A stretch of DNA of 29,361 bases from XYD1-FULL-44-32 sp964355855 (GCA_964355855.1 CAYHFD010000006.1:1-29361), one strand, 5' to 3'; positions 6,357 through 14,917 are shown, counted from the stretch's first letter. The notes: a model not told the origin generated them from the letters alone. A program made the numbers and translations.

Positions 6357-6385
6357 TGGGGCCAATGTCATGGCCCCATTTTTAA
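6357..6385 (+). terminator. Rho-independent terminator
   Basis: TGGGGCCA (6357-6364) pairs with TGGCCCCA (6371-6378), followed by TTTTTAATTT. A weaker hairpin, CTGTTC with GAACAG (about 6335-6355), precedes it. It ends the 171-residue gene. Confidence 0.85.
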
Positions 6386-6680
6386 TTTCAGAGCGTAAAA
6401 TTTTAGTTTTTTAATCATCTTCATATATCCCCGGATCCTCCCCGCCAAAAATTTATAAACCAAATTTAAAAAAATTTTGCGGGACAGAAAAACATTTTCT
6501 ATATTTAAAAAAAAGAAAAATTCATATTTTTCAAAATAATAGCAGGTGANNNNNNNNNNTCTTGCCATATTTTTATTTTAATTTCTTAAAATTTTTTTTT
6601 TTTAATATTTTTAATAAACCCCCCGGATCCCCCCCCAAAATTTTTTAAACCCATTTTTTAAAATTTTTGGCCGGGACTGA
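6366..6680. other. Scaffold gap flanked by a corrupted duplication
   Basis: Ten Ns occupy 6550-6559. The sequence left of the gap (about 6366-6485) and right of it (about 6560-6676) align along their length, with the same landmarks in the same order: an ATTTTTA start, a TAAAATTTT block, a CCCCGGATCC core, AAATTTATAAACC-like and TTTAAAAAAATTTT-like runs, and GGGAC. The right copy is degraded mostly by homopolymer expansion. This looks like one locus assembled twice and joined wrongly. I see no gene here; the frame crossing the Ns should be ignored. Confidence 0.7.
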
Positions 6681-6691
6681 TCCACTTTTGC

Positions 6692-6697
6692 TATAGT
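6692..6697 (+). promoter_or_regulatory. -10 box, leaderless promoter of the HIT gene
   Basis: TATAGT 6 nt before the ATG at 6704, the same spacing as at recJ, comEC and ruvX. Confidence 0.5.
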
Positions 6698-6703
6698 TAA
6701 TAA

Positions 6704-7063
6704 ATGGAAAATTGCATCTTTTGCCAAATAGTCGCCGGTGAAATACCCGCCCACAAAGTGTACGAGGATGAGCATTTTTTAGCTTTTCTTGATATAAACC
6801 CACAGTCTGTTGGTCATGTGCAGGTCATTCCTAAAAAACATTATCGCTGGGTGTGGCAAGTACCAAACGCTGGCGAATATTTCGAAATTGCCAAAAAAAT
6901 TGCCCTCGCCCAGCAAAAAGCTTTCGCGACCGACTTCATCTTATCTAAAATTGTTGGCGAAGATGTCCCCCACGCCCATATCTGGCTCGTTCCCGACTGG
7001 AATATTGCCGGTGATAAACAAGATTTTGCCGGAAATAAGGAAAAAATAATAAAAGAAATCTAA
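6704..7063 (+). CDS. HIT-family nucleotide-binding hydrolase
   Basis: A 119-residue histidine-triad protein of the Hint/HinT type, expected to hydrolyse nucleotide phosphoramidates or similar. The N-terminal CIFCQIVAGEIPAHKVYED is the family start, followed by AFLDINPQSVGHVQVIPKKHY. The catalytic loop reads VPHAHIWLVP near the C-terminus. The first two histidines of the HxHxH triad, including the nucleophile position, are present, but the third is Trp. The length is normal for a compact HinT. It is a single gene with its own -10 box and it shares a bidirectional terminator with pgk. Confidence 0.92.
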   Translation: MENCIFCQIVAGEIPAHKVYEDEHFLAFLDINPQSVGHVQVIPKKHYRWVWQVPNAGEYFEIAKKIALAQQKAFATDFILSKIVGEDVPHAHIWLVPDWNIAGDKQDFAGNKEKIIKEI

Positions 7064-7066
7064 GAA

Positions 7067-7110
7067 ATCTAAAAACCCGCCCGCGCGTACGCGCGGGCGG
7101 GTTTTTAGAT
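7067..7110. terminator. Bidirectional terminator, 44-nt perfect palindrome
   Basis: A perfect palindrome with a GC core (CCCGCCCGCGCG) and TAAAAA/TTTTTA arms, so each strand has a T-run after the stem. It separates the converging HIT gene and pgk. Confidence 0.92.
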
Positions 7111-7114
7111 TGGT

Positions 7115-8245
7115 CTATTTTTCCAAAGCCCTTACCCCCGGCAGGGTGCCTTTGACGATAAACTCGAGCATCGCCCCACCTGACAGCGAGACATAGTTTA
7201 TACCCGACAAAAGGTGAGCATGTTCAAGCGCCGCCACCGTGTCACCCCCACCGACAATTGAGTACGCGGACGACTTGGCAATCGCGCTAGCGATTTCCTC
7301 TGTCCCCCGGCCAAACCCTTTCTCAAAATTACCGACTGGCCCATTCCATAAAACAAACCTAGCTTTACTGATTTTTTCTTTTAATAAAGCAACGGTTTCT
7401 GGACCCGCATCTTGAATATTATCTTGTTTTCTAACCGCCTCGGGTCTTTTAGTTACTCGTCCATCTTTAGTTTTAACTACCACATCGATCGGCAACTGAA
7501 TTTTTTTATCTTTCAAAATCTCGGTCAACCCTTTCACCCCCTCATCAACCAATGATTTACCAATTTCATAACCAAGTTTACGCCAGAGTGAGTGAGCCAG
7601 AGCTCCGCCGACAAACACCAGATCCGCTTGGGGTAAAAGTTTTTTTATCACCGGCAACTTAGTTTCAAACTTGGCGCCCCCTAACACAACCACAAAAGGG
7701 TGCGGTGCCTTGAAAGCCCGACTTAATTCCTGATATTCCTTAACAAAAGCCAGTCCCGCAAAGCTCGGTAAATATTTTGGCACACCGACAATCGAAGCGT
7801 GAGCGCGGTGTGAAGCCGAAAAAGCATCGTTGACATAGATATCAGCGAGGCTCGCTAAGCGCTTGGCAAACCCGCGGTCATTTTTTTCTTCTTCCTCGTG
7901 ACGACGGATATTTTCCAACAACATAATCTGGCCATTGGACATTGTTTTAAATCGTTCTTCAGCAAAAACAATCTTAGAAAAACCAATTTTAATATGTGGC
8001 TCTAGGGCCAGCGCGATTGGCACTAAAGATTCAGTCCCAGCGCGTCCTAAGTGGGCTAGCACTAGGACTTTGGCCCCCCGTTCAGCTAAATATTTTAAAA
8101 TCGGTAAAGCCGACAACAGACGGCTGTCATCAGTAACTTTTCCTTTTTCAATTGGCACATTAAAATCGGTTCGCACTAAAACAAATTTCCCCTTCAAATC
8201 TTTTGTTTTTAAATCTTTAATTGTTTTAAAAGGCAGTTTAGTCAT
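7115..8245 (-). CDS. pgk: Phosphoglycerate kinase
   Basis: A 376-residue glycolytic enzyme making ATP from 1,3-bisphosphoglycerate. The N-terminal substrate site shows VLVRTDFNVPIEKGKVTDDSR and VLAHLGRAG. The basic-patch helix carries LLENIRRHEEEE. The C-terminal nucleotide domain shows VVLGGAKFETKLPVIKKLL, RFVLWNGPVGNFEKGFGRGTE and IVGGGDTVAAL near residue 332. It is slightly shorter than typical bacterial PGK (about 390-400). It follows tpiA on the same strand after 242 nt of repeat-rich spacer, so the two glycolysis genes may be cotranscribed. The start codon is preceded directly by a repeat arm (CCTCTAACGGG), with no visible Shine-Dalgarno. Confidence 0.96.
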   Translation of the reverse strand: MTKLPFKTIKDLKTKDLKGKFVLVRTDFNVPIEKGKVTDDSRLLSALPILKYLAERGAKVLVLAHLGRAGTESLVPIALALEPHIKIGFSKIVFAEERFKTMSNGQIMLLENIRRHEEEEKNDRGFAKRLASLADIYVNDAFSASHRAHASIVGVPKYLPSFAGLAFVKEYQELSRAFKAPHPFVVVLGGAKFETKLPVIKKLLPQADLVFVGGALAHSLWRKLGYEIGKSLVDEGVKGLTEILKDKKIQLPIDVVVKTKDGRVTKRPEAVRKQDNIQDAGPETVALLKEKISKARFVLWNGPVGNFEKGFGRGTEEIASAIAKSSAYSIVGGGDTVAALEHAHLLSGINYVSLSGGAMLEFIVKGTLPGVRALEK

Positions 8246-8487
8246 CCCGTTAGAGGCCCGCCTGCCATCGCCTAAAGCGCCAACAGTGGACTAGGTTATT
8301 AATTAATAAATCAACCATATTCATTGTAAATATCACTTGTAGTGCTCTGGCTTTGGCGGGCAGGTAGGACACGGACTTTTTGTTCCTGCCTGTACCATAA
8401 ATTAGTTGGTTAATAATTTGGGTTTTCATCGTGAAATTAAATTTAGTGTCTCTGCCTACCGGCAGGCAGGCGTGACCTCTAACGGGA
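8246..8487. repeat. tpiA-pgk spacer bounded by inverted repeats
   Basis: The spacer starts and ends with inverted copies of the same sequence: CCCGTTAGAGG next to the pgk start (8246-8256) and CCTCTAACGGG next to the tpiA stop (8475-8485), both adjoined by CCTGCC-rich palindromic sequence. TGCCTACCGGCAGGCA at 8453-8468 forms a near-perfect hairpin. A 59-codon frame (8250-8429, minus, ATG start) fills the middle, but it ends inside the repeat arm and has no clear ribosome site, so I do not call it a gene. Confidence 0.65.
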
Positions 8488-9255
8488 TCATTTAACTTTG
8501 TCGGCTATTTGTAAAATTTGTTTAAAATGTTCAGGCACTAGCGACTCTCGCCCCACCAACAAACCATCGGCCCGACCCTCGGTTAAAATCCCGGCGGCAT
8601 TTTTCACATTGACCGAGCCACCATACAAAACCGGTAGGGCCAAAGCCAGCTCATTGCCAGCCAGTCCGGCAAACACTTTGCGAATAAATAAGGCATTGTG
8701 CAAAAAATTATCAGGGGTATCGGCCACATGATCCTCGGTGCCCACCGCCCATACTGGCTCATAAGCAATCATAATTTCACTATAATAACTTTTTTTCAAA
8801 TCACCAAGACAAGCGCCAATTTGGCCACGTAAAAAATTTAAATAATCACCATGAGAATCTCTTTTTTCTTCGCCAACACAAATGATTGGTTTAAGACCCG
8901 CTTTAATAGCCGCTTGGACTTTTTCTCTGACTATTTTGTCATTGTCCCCCGCCCGCCGTCTTTCCGAGTGGCCCACCAAACAATAGTCAGCCCCACTATT
9001 TTTAATCATCTTAACCGAAATTTCTCCGGTATGTGGACCTTCGGCCACCGGATAGGCATCCTGACCACCCCAAAATATTTTTTTAGACGGTCGTGACGGA
9101 ATAAGTATTGGTAAATAAATAGCCGGTGGGCAAATAATAGTACGGGTTTTAGTTAGTTTAATAGCAACTTTTTTTGTAGACACGCTTAAAAGTTTCGCCT
9201 CACGAGGCGAACTGGGGTTCATTTTCCAATTGGCGACCACTATCTTACCGTACAT
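8488..9255 (-). CDS. tpiA: Triosephosphate isomerase
   Basis: A 255-residue TIM-barrel enzyme interconverting dihydroxyacetone phosphate and glyceraldehyde 3-phosphate. VVANWKMNPSS holds the catalytic Lys. The electrophile His is in LVGHSERR (about residue 93). The base Glu is in AYEPVWAVGT (about residue 163), whose following residues are the mobile loop. The phosphate-binding motifs LPVLYGGSVNVKNA and DGLLVGRESL close the barrel. Length is normal. The ATG at 9255 has an extended -10 (TGTTATACT) 7 nt upstream. pgk lies downstream. Confidence 0.97.
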   Translation of the reverse strand: MYGKIVVANWKMNPSSPREAKLLSVSTKKVAIKLTKTRTIICPPAIYLPILIPSRPSKKIFWGGQDAYPVAEGPHTGEISVKMIKNSGADYCLVGHSERRRAGDNDKIVREKVQAAIKAGLKPIICVGEEKRDSHGDYLNFLRGQIGACLGDLKKSYYSEIMIAYEPVWAVGTEDHVADTPDNFLHNALFIRKVFAGLAGNELALALPVLYGGSVNVKNAAGILTEGRADGLLVGRESLVPEHFKQILQIADKVK

Positions 9256-9262
9256 ATCAAAC

Positions 9263-9268
9263 AGTATA
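9263..9268 (-). promoter_or_regulatory. Extended -10 box, leaderless promoter of tpiA
   Basis: TATACT preceded by TGT on the minus strand, 7 nt before the ATG. This box lies in the short gap after the PilB-like gene, so tpiA can be transcribed on its own. Confidence 0.55.
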
Positions 9269-9278
9269 ACACAACGAT

Positions 9279-10913
9279 TTATCCCCGCCGACGCACTATA
9301 GCAATAGCCTCATTTAGGTCTATTTTACCAAGCACCGCTTGGGTAAAAGCCTCTTCGCCTAGCGACAAATTCCCATTATTTCTAGCTTGTTTAACTATTT
9401 CTTTCGAAGTTTTAAGGTCACGAATCATGGTTTCTACCACCTTGTCGACTACCGCCACCTCTGACACATAATAGGCTGGGGCCAGCAGCGGATTATCGGT
9501 CACAACAGCCCGTCTGGTTTTAAATTTGCCCATTTCCAAAGTCGAATCGGGTAAAAAACCTAAACTGTCGGCGATTTTATTCATATCAATAAATCCCGAC
9601 AAATCTTTTAGTTCCTCTGGACTTAATTTGGCCGGGATAAAATGGGCCGACAAAGCTCGCACCCCCTCTACCCTTAGAAAACCTCTGGCAACGATTGATA
9701 ATATATATGAATCTCCAGCCAGTTTTAACGCCTTGGATATTAAATCTTCTAAACCGGACGAGGCGACACCAACAAAAACCGCCAACCCACGCGCCGCCGC
9801 CACCACCGCCAGGGCCATAGTTTCTGGCTTATCTATTTCATCAATAATTAACACATCAAAATCTTGGGGCAACAATCGACGCAAAGTTTCGGCGGGAGTA
9901 AGACTGTGATCAGGGCCAACCAGCACTTGTTCAACGTGGTTTAAATAACGTTCACATTTGTTTTCCAACATTAGCACCGACTGGCCATTGGCCACCGCCT
10001 CACTGGCGATAGTATAAAAAAGTTCCTTGATGGTCTCAATATTAGAACCGGTAATCGGCACCAGTCCCCCTTTGCGTAAAGTAATATCTATTAGATCCAA
10101 AGACTGGCCCCACAGCCCAATATCGGCCAGTGTTCTTTCACTATTTTGACCCAAGCGCGAAAAAACCACCCGCTTTGACAAATCTGTCCCGTGTTTAAAT
10201 ATTGGTTCATAGGAATAGGGTTTAAAAATTTCTGCTTCAGTTGAAGCTTCAAACAAACGTTCGCCAATAAAAGGGTTGGTCGACAAAGCATCATACAGTG
10301 AACCACCAATACGATAACGAACCAGGGTTTCGGTGGGTGTAACTTCCAAATGGACCCGACTGGCTTTGTTTAACCTGGCTTCAGTAAAAAGTAAGGTTAC
10401 TATTTCCGTTATTTGGGCTTCGCTTTTTTCTTGTTTTAAATTTTCTCCCAGTCGTCTTAATGGCTGTCCAAAACGATTTTTAAGTTCATCTTGATAACCA
10501 AGAATTAGCCGGCGCACCAGCGCCTCGGATCCCAAACGAGGATAAACTTGATTGGCCAGACCTAAAATATCTTTTGCTTTGGCAATTTGGGCCAAATCAA
10601 GACCAATCACCTCTAGTCCAGTCTGTGTTTCCTGAATCGCGATACAATTGTGAGCGCGGGCCACCGGCTCTGGGATACGCGCCAAAACAGTGTATGGCAC
10701 TTTGTCAGCCAATTTATCGATAAAAGGTACACCCGAAGCGCGCGCCTCGAGCCGACGCAAATCGTCGCCCGAAATCAGGCCGGTGGCCAAGATTCTTTCC
10801 GACAAAGATATGCCTTTGTTTTTTGCCTCTATTTCAAGTTCGTCTAAAACTGCCCGATCGGCAACGCGCGAAGATACGAGTAATTCTTTTAGAGCGGAAG
10901 TATCAATAAACAT
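9279..10913 (-). CDS. PilB/GspE-like protein with degenerate ATPase motifs
   Basis: A 544-residue relative of the type IV pilus/type II secretion assembly ATPases. The N-terminal region (about 20-150) resembles the MshEN domain (LSERILATGLISGDDLRRLEARASGVPFID). The middle region with QITEIVTLLFTEARLNKASRVHLE and ETLVRYRIGGSLYD matches the N2 domain. At the expected Walker A (GPTGSGKTTTL) it reads ITGSNIETIKELF (about residue 285), without the Gly-Lys-Thr core. The Walker B region reads VLIIDEIDKPETMALAVVAAARG instead of GEIRDxETAxxA. The Cys4 zinc motif of many PilB/GspE proteins is absent. It is probably a non-hydrolysing paralogue acting as a structural or regulatory subunit. No other pilus gene is in the window. 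Confidence 0.8.
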   Translation of the reverse strand: MFIDTSALKELLVSSRVADRAVLDELEIEAKNKGISLSERILATGLISGDDLRRLEARASGVPFIDKLADKVPYTVLARIPEPVARAHNCIAIQETQTGLEVIGLDLAQIAKAKDILGLANQVYPRLGSEALVRRLILGYQDELKNRFGQPLRRLGENLKQEKSEAQITEIVTLLFTEARLNKASRVHLEVTPTETLVRYRIGGSLYDALSTNPFIGERLFEASTEAEIFKPYSYEPIFKHGTDLSKRVVFSRLGQNSERTLADIGLWGQSLDLIDITLRKGGLVPITGSNIETIKELFYTIASEAVANGQSVLMLENKCERYLNHVEQVLVGPDHSLTPAETLRRLLPQDFDVLIIDEIDKPETMALAVVAAARGLAVFVGVASSGLEDLISKALKLAGDSYILSIVARGFLRVEGVRALSAHFIPAKLSPEELKDLSGFIDMNKIADSLGFLPDSTLEMGKFKTRRAVVTDNPLLAPAYYVSEVAVVDKVVETMIRDLKTSKEIVKQARNNGNLSLGEEAFTQAVLGKIDLNEAIAIVRRRG

Positions 10914-10921
10914 TTGTAAAT

Positions 10922-10927
10922 ATTATA
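10922..10927 (-). promoter_or_regulatory. Extended -10 box of the PilB-like gene
   Basis: TATAAT preceded by TGT on the minus strand, 8 nt before the ATG at 10913. No good -35. Confidence 0.55.
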
Positions 10928-11023
10928 ACAGATGCGCCCTAATATTTTAATAAGATTATTAACAATTAAGACCTTTAAAATTTAGAAATTATTTAGCAAC
11001 AAATTTTATAAAAAGTTTCCCAA

Positions 11024-11044
11024 TGTCAAGGTGACACCTTGACA
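11024..11044. repeat. REP-like palindrome, copy 1
   Basis: TGTCAAGGTGACACCTTGACA, a 10-bp stem around a central base. It lies 15 nt downstream of the transposase stop. GACATT is repeated just after it. Confidence 0.85.
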
Positions 11045-11059
11045 TTTGACATTGAGAAA

Positions 11060-11737
11060 TTAATCCTCCCCGCCAATCGTTAGCCAGTCATTTATAAAAC
11101 TATTAAAATCTTGCTTATCTTTAAAATAATCAGGGAAATTTTTGTTCTCCAAAATAGTGTTTTCAGGCGAGGTTTGACCAACGTAATATAAATAACTGGA
11201 GAAGCGATAATTTTCCAAAAATATTTTGGCTTGATTCGGATTTTTAATTTTTTTTCCGCTCCAGCTTTCTGGATCGCGGACTTTCACTGGATTTAGATGT
11301 ATATAGGCGAACAGATATCGTAAATAATCATCATTACTTATATGTTGGGCTCGAAATGGTCGCTCGAGAAGTGAACCCGTGCGTTCATGTCTTTTGTTAA
11401 AATACATAGAATAGCCAGTGTTTAATTTTTGCATAAATGAACTTATACCTCCTCTGGTTTTTTCATAAACGAGCAGATGAAAATGATTAGGCATTAGGCA
11501 ATAGGCACCAATATCAATCAATGTTTCCCCCCGCGGTAATGTAAAAATTCGATTATTGCTACCATTCTTTTCCCAATAATCACTTAGATGAATAGTCATA
11601 GAAGCATTGGCAGCATAAAGCAGAGCGAGAAAACGTAGCCGGTCTGATTCATTATAAAAAATTTCTTTTTTATTATTACCACGTTGATAAATGTGATAGT
11701 ACTCACCGGTGGCAAAATATAAATTGCGATTACCCAT
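11060..11737 (-). CDS. REP-associated tyrosine transposase (Y1_Tnp family)
   Basis: A 225-residue HUH endonuclease of the IS200/IS605 TnpA-like group. The N-terminal start reads YYHIYQRGNNKKEIFYNESDRLRFL. The metal-binding HUH motif lies in CLMPNHFHLLVYE. The catalytic Tyr is in the helix MQKLNTGYSMYFNKRHERTGSLL, followed by the family RPFRAQHI and YLRYLFAYIHLNPVKV. The gene appears intact. It is surrounded by three copies of a 21-nt palindrome (11024, 11822, 11964), as expected for a transposase that recognises REP-like hairpins. A TATTAG box lies 5 nt before the ATG. Confidence 0.93.
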   Translation of the reverse strand: MGNRNLYFATGEYYHIYQRGNNKKEIFYNESDRLRFLALLYAANASMTIHLSDYWEKNGSNNRIFTLPRGETLIDIGAYCLMPNHFHLLVYEKTRGGISSFMQKLNTGYSMYFNKRHERTGSLLERPFRAQHISNDDYLRYLFAYIHLNPVKVRDPESWSGKKIKNPNQAKIFLENYRFSSYLYYVGQTSPENTILENKNFPDYFKDKQDFNSFINDWLTIGGED

Positions 11738-11821
11738 AAGGTCTAATATTTGGGGGCTATTAATTTACTGACTCTGGCTGAAGCTACTATTGATAGTATT
11801 ATATTAAATATTAACAACAAA

Positions 11822-11842
11822 TGTCAAGGTGTCACCTTGACA
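11822..11842. repeat. REP-like palindrome, copy 2
   Basis: TGTCAAGGTGTCACCTTGACA, identical to copy 3 and differing from copy 1 only at the centre. It lies 85 nt upstream of the transposase start. Confidence 0.85.
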
Positions 11843-11963
11843 TCTTCCTCTGTCAAAAAACTATACCGATGTTGGAATAAAAAAACTTTTGTCCGTTAAT
11901 TGAGCCTCAGCAAAAACGCAACCCAGTTGATAACTATCGATTACCTTCGTTGCGTAATATAAG

Positions 11964-11984
11964 TGTCAAGGTGTCACCTTGACA
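11964..11984. repeat. REP-like palindrome, copy 3
   Basis: The same 21-nt palindrome as copy 2. The 355-nt stretch between the transposase start and the next gene's stop (11738-12092) otherwise holds only the terminator at 12002-12026; 11843-11963 shows nothing recognisable. Confidence 0.85.
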
Positions 11985-12001
11985 TTGGGTGAGAAATAAA
12001 A

Positions 12002-12026
12002 ATCCCCGCGTGAGGCGGGGATTTTT
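12002..12026. terminator. Bidirectional terminator
   Basis: ATCCCCGC (12002-12009) pairs with GCGGGGAT (12015-12022) over a 5-nt loop, with a T-run on both strands. It lies downstream of the 934-residue protein gene (minus). Confidence 0.85.
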
Positions 12027-12092
12027 GGTGATAAATTAATTTGTTTTACCTTTTACTTATTGTCTACCACCACCCTACACATTATCAATATT

Positions 12093-14897
12093 TTAAAGAG
12101 CCGTGGAACAAATAGCAAAACATCTTATCTGCATATTAACCAGTCCCTGTCCAGTAGGCGTGACACATTCCCAAGCATATTTACCATTTTTAGTTGTTGG
12201 ATATGTCCACAAGGAACCCTCCAGACCAAAAGCAATGGCAGCGTCGGATCTTTCTATTCTTCCACCGCCACTTACAACACTCTCACCGTCATTACACATA
12301 ACAGTCTGGGTTGTACCGCCATCAATTATTTTTATCTCCTCTTTCTTATAAAAAGAAGCCGTAGGTTTTAGCCAAGTAGCATTACCAGTAGCATTAGAAG
12401 TCAGTACTCTTCCAGCCCTTGGCTCACCACCAGAAATTTTAACTGTCCCAGTAATAAGTACGTTGCCTTGTAAATCAGTATTACCTAAAACATTCAACTT
12501 AGTACTAGAGTCAATAGTCGCAGTTCCCACTGAAAGCCTACCGTTTCCGACAATAACATCCCCGTTATTCTTAAGTGCCAATCTGATAGCCCCATTGTAA
12601 AAATGAAAATCGCCAGTATTTTTCATCCCCACATTCCACCATTTATTCGGTGTTTTGAACATAATCTGAGCTTGCTCATCGACTATGCTCGGATCATCAC
12701 CAACTTCAATCTTAACATTGTTATATTTATTTCTAAGAATCTGTAGAGATGTATTGGCATTAGTGTCAGGTGTATTAGTACCAATCGCCACCGTACCGTT
12801 TTGGCGATAAATGCTACCACTTGGACCCGCGGTCCACGAGTTAGCACCGGTGCCACCATTAATAATTTCCGTTATAGGTTTACAACTTCCAACACCACTA
12901 CACAGGTTAGTGGCAATCAAGTTTTGAGCAAAAACATTTTTCCACCGCAGGGCCGAGCTTCCTAAATTGTAGGTATTGTCGGCATCTGGACCCACATTGC
13001 CTTTCACTTGCAATTTAAACGAGGTTGGCGCGATAGTACCAATACCCACATTATTACTAAATGGATTAAGTACTAACGGCTCATTGTCGTAAGCCTGAAT
13101 ACTTTTATGGTTACTCTCATCACTCAAGACTAGCCCAACATTTCCAACCGCCACCCCAGTAACACTAAGACCACCATTTACCTGAAGCTTATTACCAGGA
13201 TTGTTTACTCCTATCCCGACATTGCCAGAATTTTTACTGTAAATATTATTTACGTTAGCAGTCGATGTTGCCCACAATTGACTGCCGCTAGAACTATTGT
13301 TATTGATTATATTTTCAACCGTACTGCAAATTGTCCCGTCACCATTACAAAATGAACCGGGAATATAAACATTATCAAACAAGCGAACAATCCGGCTACC
13401 GAGTCTTATACCACCGCCCATTATATCAAGAGCTTGGGCGTTTCCGGTTTGGCCAGCATTGGTTGCATAGCGTACAACACCAGCGGCAATAACTGGTGCC
13501 GCCGCACCAGAATAATAACGACCGGGTACTCCAAGTCCGTAATCAACATAATTTACCGCCGGTACTAAAATGTTTCCGCCAAGGGTCAAATTATTATTAA
13601 TTGTTGTCGGCCCACTAATACTGGTGGCCCCAAAAACAGCCAATGCACCATCAAGTGAAGTGGTCCCTTTAACACTAAACTTAGAGGAGGGATTAGTGAG
13701 ACCAACCCCCACATTACCGGTTAAATTCCTATTATAGATATTATTTGGATTGGTTGATGAGGCCCATTTGTCGCCACCACCAAGCTGGCCTATTGGAACA
13801 CAATTGCCTGTACCAGAACAAATATTTGAGGCGTATAAGTTTCTCCAGCGGCGCGCACCAGAACCCAAATCAAATTGGTTGTCAGCACTTGGACCCGCAT
13901 TGCCAGCTACTTCGAGTTTAAAGGAAGTTGGAGTATAGGTGCCAATACCTACACTACCAGCTAGAGCAATCGGGTCGGCTTCAATGTTTAGCGGGATTTT
14001 TTGCCCCACGTCATTTTTACCATCAATTAGGAGCTTGCCAGCACCAGAATACACTTTCAGATTTACATTGGTAGCCGCTTTAACTTGAAATTTAGCGCTA
14101 GGGTCATTGGTGCCAACCCCCACATTACCATTGTTTTTAAGAGTTAAAGTAGGATTGGTTGTTGAATTAGGAGAAAATATTAAGTCAGTCGAGTTGGCTG
14201 GACGGTAAAGTGAATAGGTCTGATTATTGCCACCAAAAAATACCAATTTGGACGGCTGCTCAACAACCGCCCCAATTAAAAGGGTGGTCCCATTGCCATT
14301 AGTATCGGCAACATGTAAGTCGGCCGCAGGATTGTTTGTGCCAATACCAACTCTTCTGGTCAACACCGAGGGAAAGATAGCGGTTCCGGCCGAATTTAAG
14401 GCCCATAACCCATCGCCCCCGCTTACTGGACTACAACTACCAGTAGCGGTACAAATACGAACAGTTCCAAACACATTTAAATCATCAAAAACTTCCACTA
14501 AACGCCGACCAGTGGCATTCCGACCCCCAAATATTTGGACGGCTTGTTGGGTCGGCAAAGATGAAGAAGTCAGCCGATAACCGATACGCCCAATATTAGT
14601 CCCTTCTATGTTAGTACGAACCCCCAAACCTAGATCAAGAAAATTTTGATTAGAAATACCGATGGTGCCGTTGACGTGGAGTTTACGTTGGGGTGAAGCG
14701 GGAGGGATAAGGCCAATACCAAGATTTCCTTCTTTGTTTTGGTTCGTCCCACTCACATTGATCGGTGTTGGTGTATTTTGGGCCGGAGGGTTGGCTGGCG
14801 GGTTGTTCCAAGTCTGGGCAAAAGTAAAACCGGCTACTAGGAACAAAAAGGTTGACGCACCGACGATCGCTAGTTTATTTAAGTGTGAGTATTTCAT
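12093..14897 (-). CDS. Large secreted surface protein with VGIGTxxP repeats
   Basis: 934 residues. A signal peptide (residues 1-27, hydrophobic IVGASTFLFLVAGFTFA, then QTWNNPP) indicates export. The body has many beta-type repeats of the form G-N-VGIGT-x2-P-x-x-K-L-x-V, known from phage tail fibres and from endosialidase-chaperone-type surface proteins. Four larger modules combine a Cys pair (ICTATGSCSP, ICSGTGNCVP, FCNGDGTICS, LCSGVGSCKP), a Trp and a VGIGT-like repeat, with LGSGARRWRNLYASN / LGSSALRWKNVFAQN linkers. There is no peptidase S74 at the C-terminus; instead a small domain with four cysteines ends the protein (TVMCNDGESVVSGG, WECVTPTGQG, IRCFAICSTAL). It probably forms an extended fibre or adhesin. 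It starts 20 nt after the 114-residue membrane protein and is probably cotranscribed with it. Confidence 0.8.
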   Translation of the reverse strand: MKYSHLNKLAIVGASTFLFLVAGFTFAQTWNNPPANPPAQNTPTPINVSGTNQNKEGNLGIGLIPPASPQRKLHVNGTIGISNQNFLDLGLGVRTNIEGTNIGRIGYRLTSSSLPTQQAVQIFGGRNATGRRLVEVFDDLNVFGTVRICTATGSCSPVSGGDGLWALNSAGTAIFPSVLTRRVGIGTNNPAADLHVADTNGNGTTLLIGAVVEQPSKLVFFGGNNQTYSLYRPANSTDLIFSPNSTTNPTLTLKNNGNVGVGTNDPSAKFQVKAATNVNLKVYSGAGKLLIDGKNDVGQKIPLNIEADPIALAGSVGIGTYTPTSFKLEVAGNAGPSADNQFDLGSGARRWRNLYASNICSGTGNCVPIGQLGGGDKWASSTNPNNIYNRNLTGNVGVGLTNPSSKFSVKGTTSLDGALAVFGATSISGPTTINNNLTLGGNILVPAVNYVDYGLGVPGRYYSGAAAPVIAAGVVRYATNAGQTGNAQALDIMGGGIRLGSRIVRLFDNVYIPGSFCNGDGTICSTVENIINNNSSSGSQLWATSTANVNNIYSKNSGNVGIGVNNPGNKLQVNGGLSVTGVAVGNVGLVLSDESNHKSIQAYDNEPLVLNPFSNNVGIGTIAPTSFKLQVKGNVGPDADNTYNLGSSALRWKNVFAQNLIATNLCSGVGSCKPITEIINGGTGANSWTAGPSGSIYRQNGTVAIGTNTPDTNANTSLQILRNKYNNVKIEVGDDPSIVDEQAQIMFKTPNKWWNVGMKNTGDFHFYNGAIRLALKNNGDVIVGNGRLSVGTATIDSSTKLNVLGNTDLQGNVLITGTVKISGGEPRAGRVLTSNATGNATWLKPTASFYKKEEIKIIDGGTTQTVMCNDGESVVSGGGRIERSDAAIAFGLEGSLWTYPTTKNGKYAWECVTPTGQGLVNMQIRCFAICSTAL

Positions 14898-14917
14898 AAT
14901 CTGAATTATTTATAAAA

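Noticed and set aside
6368..6568. Frame running across the Ns
   Set aside because: It includes the assembly gap and low-complexity sequence and has no coding evidence.
8250..8429. 59-codon ATG frame between tpiA and pgk
   Set aside because: It ends inside a repeat arm, has no ribosome site and no recognised similarity. It is mentioned only in the spacer entry.
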